DNA of 64,000 bases from Ilex aquifolium (lineage: Eukaryota > Streptophyta > Magnoliopsida > Aquifoliales > Aquifoliaceae). The notes under the pieces were generated by a model. That model was not told the origin of the DNA. It ran no database searches and saw nothing but the letters and a program-made list of their open reading frames with translations. Within the stretch, counting starts at the first letter, position 1; every line of letters starts with the position of its first letter. The stretch is from contig OX637397.1 in the NCBI GenBank assembly GCA_951799425.1, positions 13,258,064-13,322,063 of the forward strand, given 5' to 3'. Positions 62,626 through 64,000 of the stretch are shown here, in pieces. Position numbers and translations under genes: made by a program.

Positions 62626-64000
62626 TCATACAGGTATGGTCTAAACCTATATAATCTAAATCTTGAATTTAGAAGTTCTAAATTTTATATACGAATCATT
62701 AAAATTTCTGACAGTAACTTCTATAGGTCATGATATGTTTTTACTAATGGTGGGCCTATTAAATTTCCACCAACATAGATCTGCCCCCATCCCAATTCAA
62801 TTCTTTAATACGAAATTATTGAGGTCACTCCATTCTATATCCACCCATCAATTACTAAACACACAAAATTAATGGCTAAACCTTCCCAATCTACTTACAT
62901 ACCATTAACTTGTTAAACAAATAGTTGTCACTTTATGATACACCCCAAAATTTTGTTTTCTCCTCTTCTTTTCAGTAAGATTGAGTTTTAGTACACATAC
63001 ATGATTGTCTCCAAATGACCTTCATAACCAGATTCAAATTGAAAGGATATGCATATAAGGTTTTGAATCCTATTACCATGAAAAGTTTTTTCATTATACA
63101 AAAGGTAGCGTCCAGAATAATCTACTGCAACACCATCTTGCATATACAGTGATAATAATTTTGATTTAGCCTGAGAATACTCAAGTTTTGTTCAGTAGCA
63201 TGGCTTGACAAGTGAAACCCAATCAAAATATGCCAAAACACAGTTGTAGTTCTATGGGAATGCCAATAATCATACAATAAGATTCTAGAGGAGATTGAAA
63301 AAAGTCCAATTATAATTTGATGTTGTTACTTAACAAAAACTTCCTCAAAGTTTATTTGTTATTAAAAATAAAGGAAAAATTAAAATTTAGGTTATATGAG
63401 TGGGTAGAAATAAAATATTTAATATGATAATTGAATGTGCTTAGTTATTAATAGGGTAGACATAAAAAGGGGTGGGTTTAGTTTCTAATGGGTGAGCATA
63501 TAACAGGTGGACTTATTGATTTTATGTTATAGTGTTTTAATGGGGTGAGAATGAATATTTGTAAAATGGGAATATTCCCATCTCTTCGAAAAGCTAAATT
63601 AACTATAGATATCTTGAGAATACAAAAAACCATGTATTTCACTCCAGCTCAAACTTGGATGAACATCCATGTACAAAAGTGTGCTCAATTTGAAGAAAAA
63701 TGAGTTAGAATCAGCCTGCTTAGAGTACTTGTGGCAACCCTTTGGCCCAACTCCTCCTTACCTAGTTGAGAGGCTTACTTGCGATTCCAAACCAAGGTTT
63801 TGTGTAAATATCTTGATAATCATATGAGTTTCCAAATATAATACAAAGCTCTTGACTTTTAACAAATAACAAATATATCCTTGTGAGAATTTTTAAGGTG
63901 GCGTGTGGAGGAGTGAGATCTCCTCTAACAAATTTTGTTTCGGTTTTCTTATTTGGTAGATCACCTACTCCTAATTTGAGAAGGACCCATTATACATAAG

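Larger units (their letters stand above)
60296..64000. repeat. Large near-identical duplication, copy 2
   Basis: Matches 1-3705 without gaps. See copy 1 for the substitutions; coordinates here are copy-1 positions plus 60295. The match continues to the last base of the window. Confidence 0.97.

Overview
The window looks like nuclear DNA of a flowering plant, most likely a eudicot. The host-type genes are plant families (DUF247, F-box with F-box-associated domain, CC-NB-ARC-LRR, auxin-induced-type aldo-keto reductase). Plant introns with GT/AG borders are visible, and the space between genes is AT-rich and filled with nested plant transposons. I cannot name the species.

Layout. (1) 1-3705 and 60296-64000 are two almost identical copies, exactly 60295 bp apart with no indel seen, each holding the same broken DUF247 gene. 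So the window covers roughly one unit of a ~60.3 kb duplication, or a haplotype join made by assembly. (2) 4.2-5.3 kb: a hAT-type MITE and an F-box gene with an internal deletion. (3) 5.3-14.8 kb: two exon fragments of a plant cereblon-like (LON-domain) gene, cut by a 2.9 kb solo-LTR-like element and followed by a second, inverted one; the block ends in a Helitron-type 3' hairpin. (4) 14.77-24.13 kb: a 5'-truncated L1-type LINE with RNase H and a 15-bp target-site duplication, split by a 4.1 kb solo-LTR-like element. (5) 24.34-31.19 kb: a minus-strand Helitron with clear termini, carrying one exon of the mitochondrial single-stranded DNA-binding protein gene. (6) 34.0-39.6 kb: a decayed Ty1/Copia element. 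(7) 39.9-43.6 kb: a nearly complete but broken CC-NB-ARC-LRR gene on the minus strand. (8) 45.9-48.9 kb: a five-exon aldo-keto reductase gene on the minus strand, the only host gene here that reads intact. (9) 50.3-58.2 kb: a 5'-truncated Ty3/Gypsy element of Tat type with pol on plus and an antisense ORF on minus, split by a fourth solo-LTR-like element; a further Tat-type LTR remnant follows. (10) 59.1-59.55 kb: a 457-bp non-autonomous Helitron with perfect ends.

No operon-like or cooperating gene set is present. The story is nested transposition: four members of one LTR family, each with a perfect 5-bp target duplication, landed in other elements or captured gene pieces; Helitrons carry gene fragments; one enzyme gene survives. 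All domain calls come from reading translated sequence by eye and from knowledge of the families; no database search was run.
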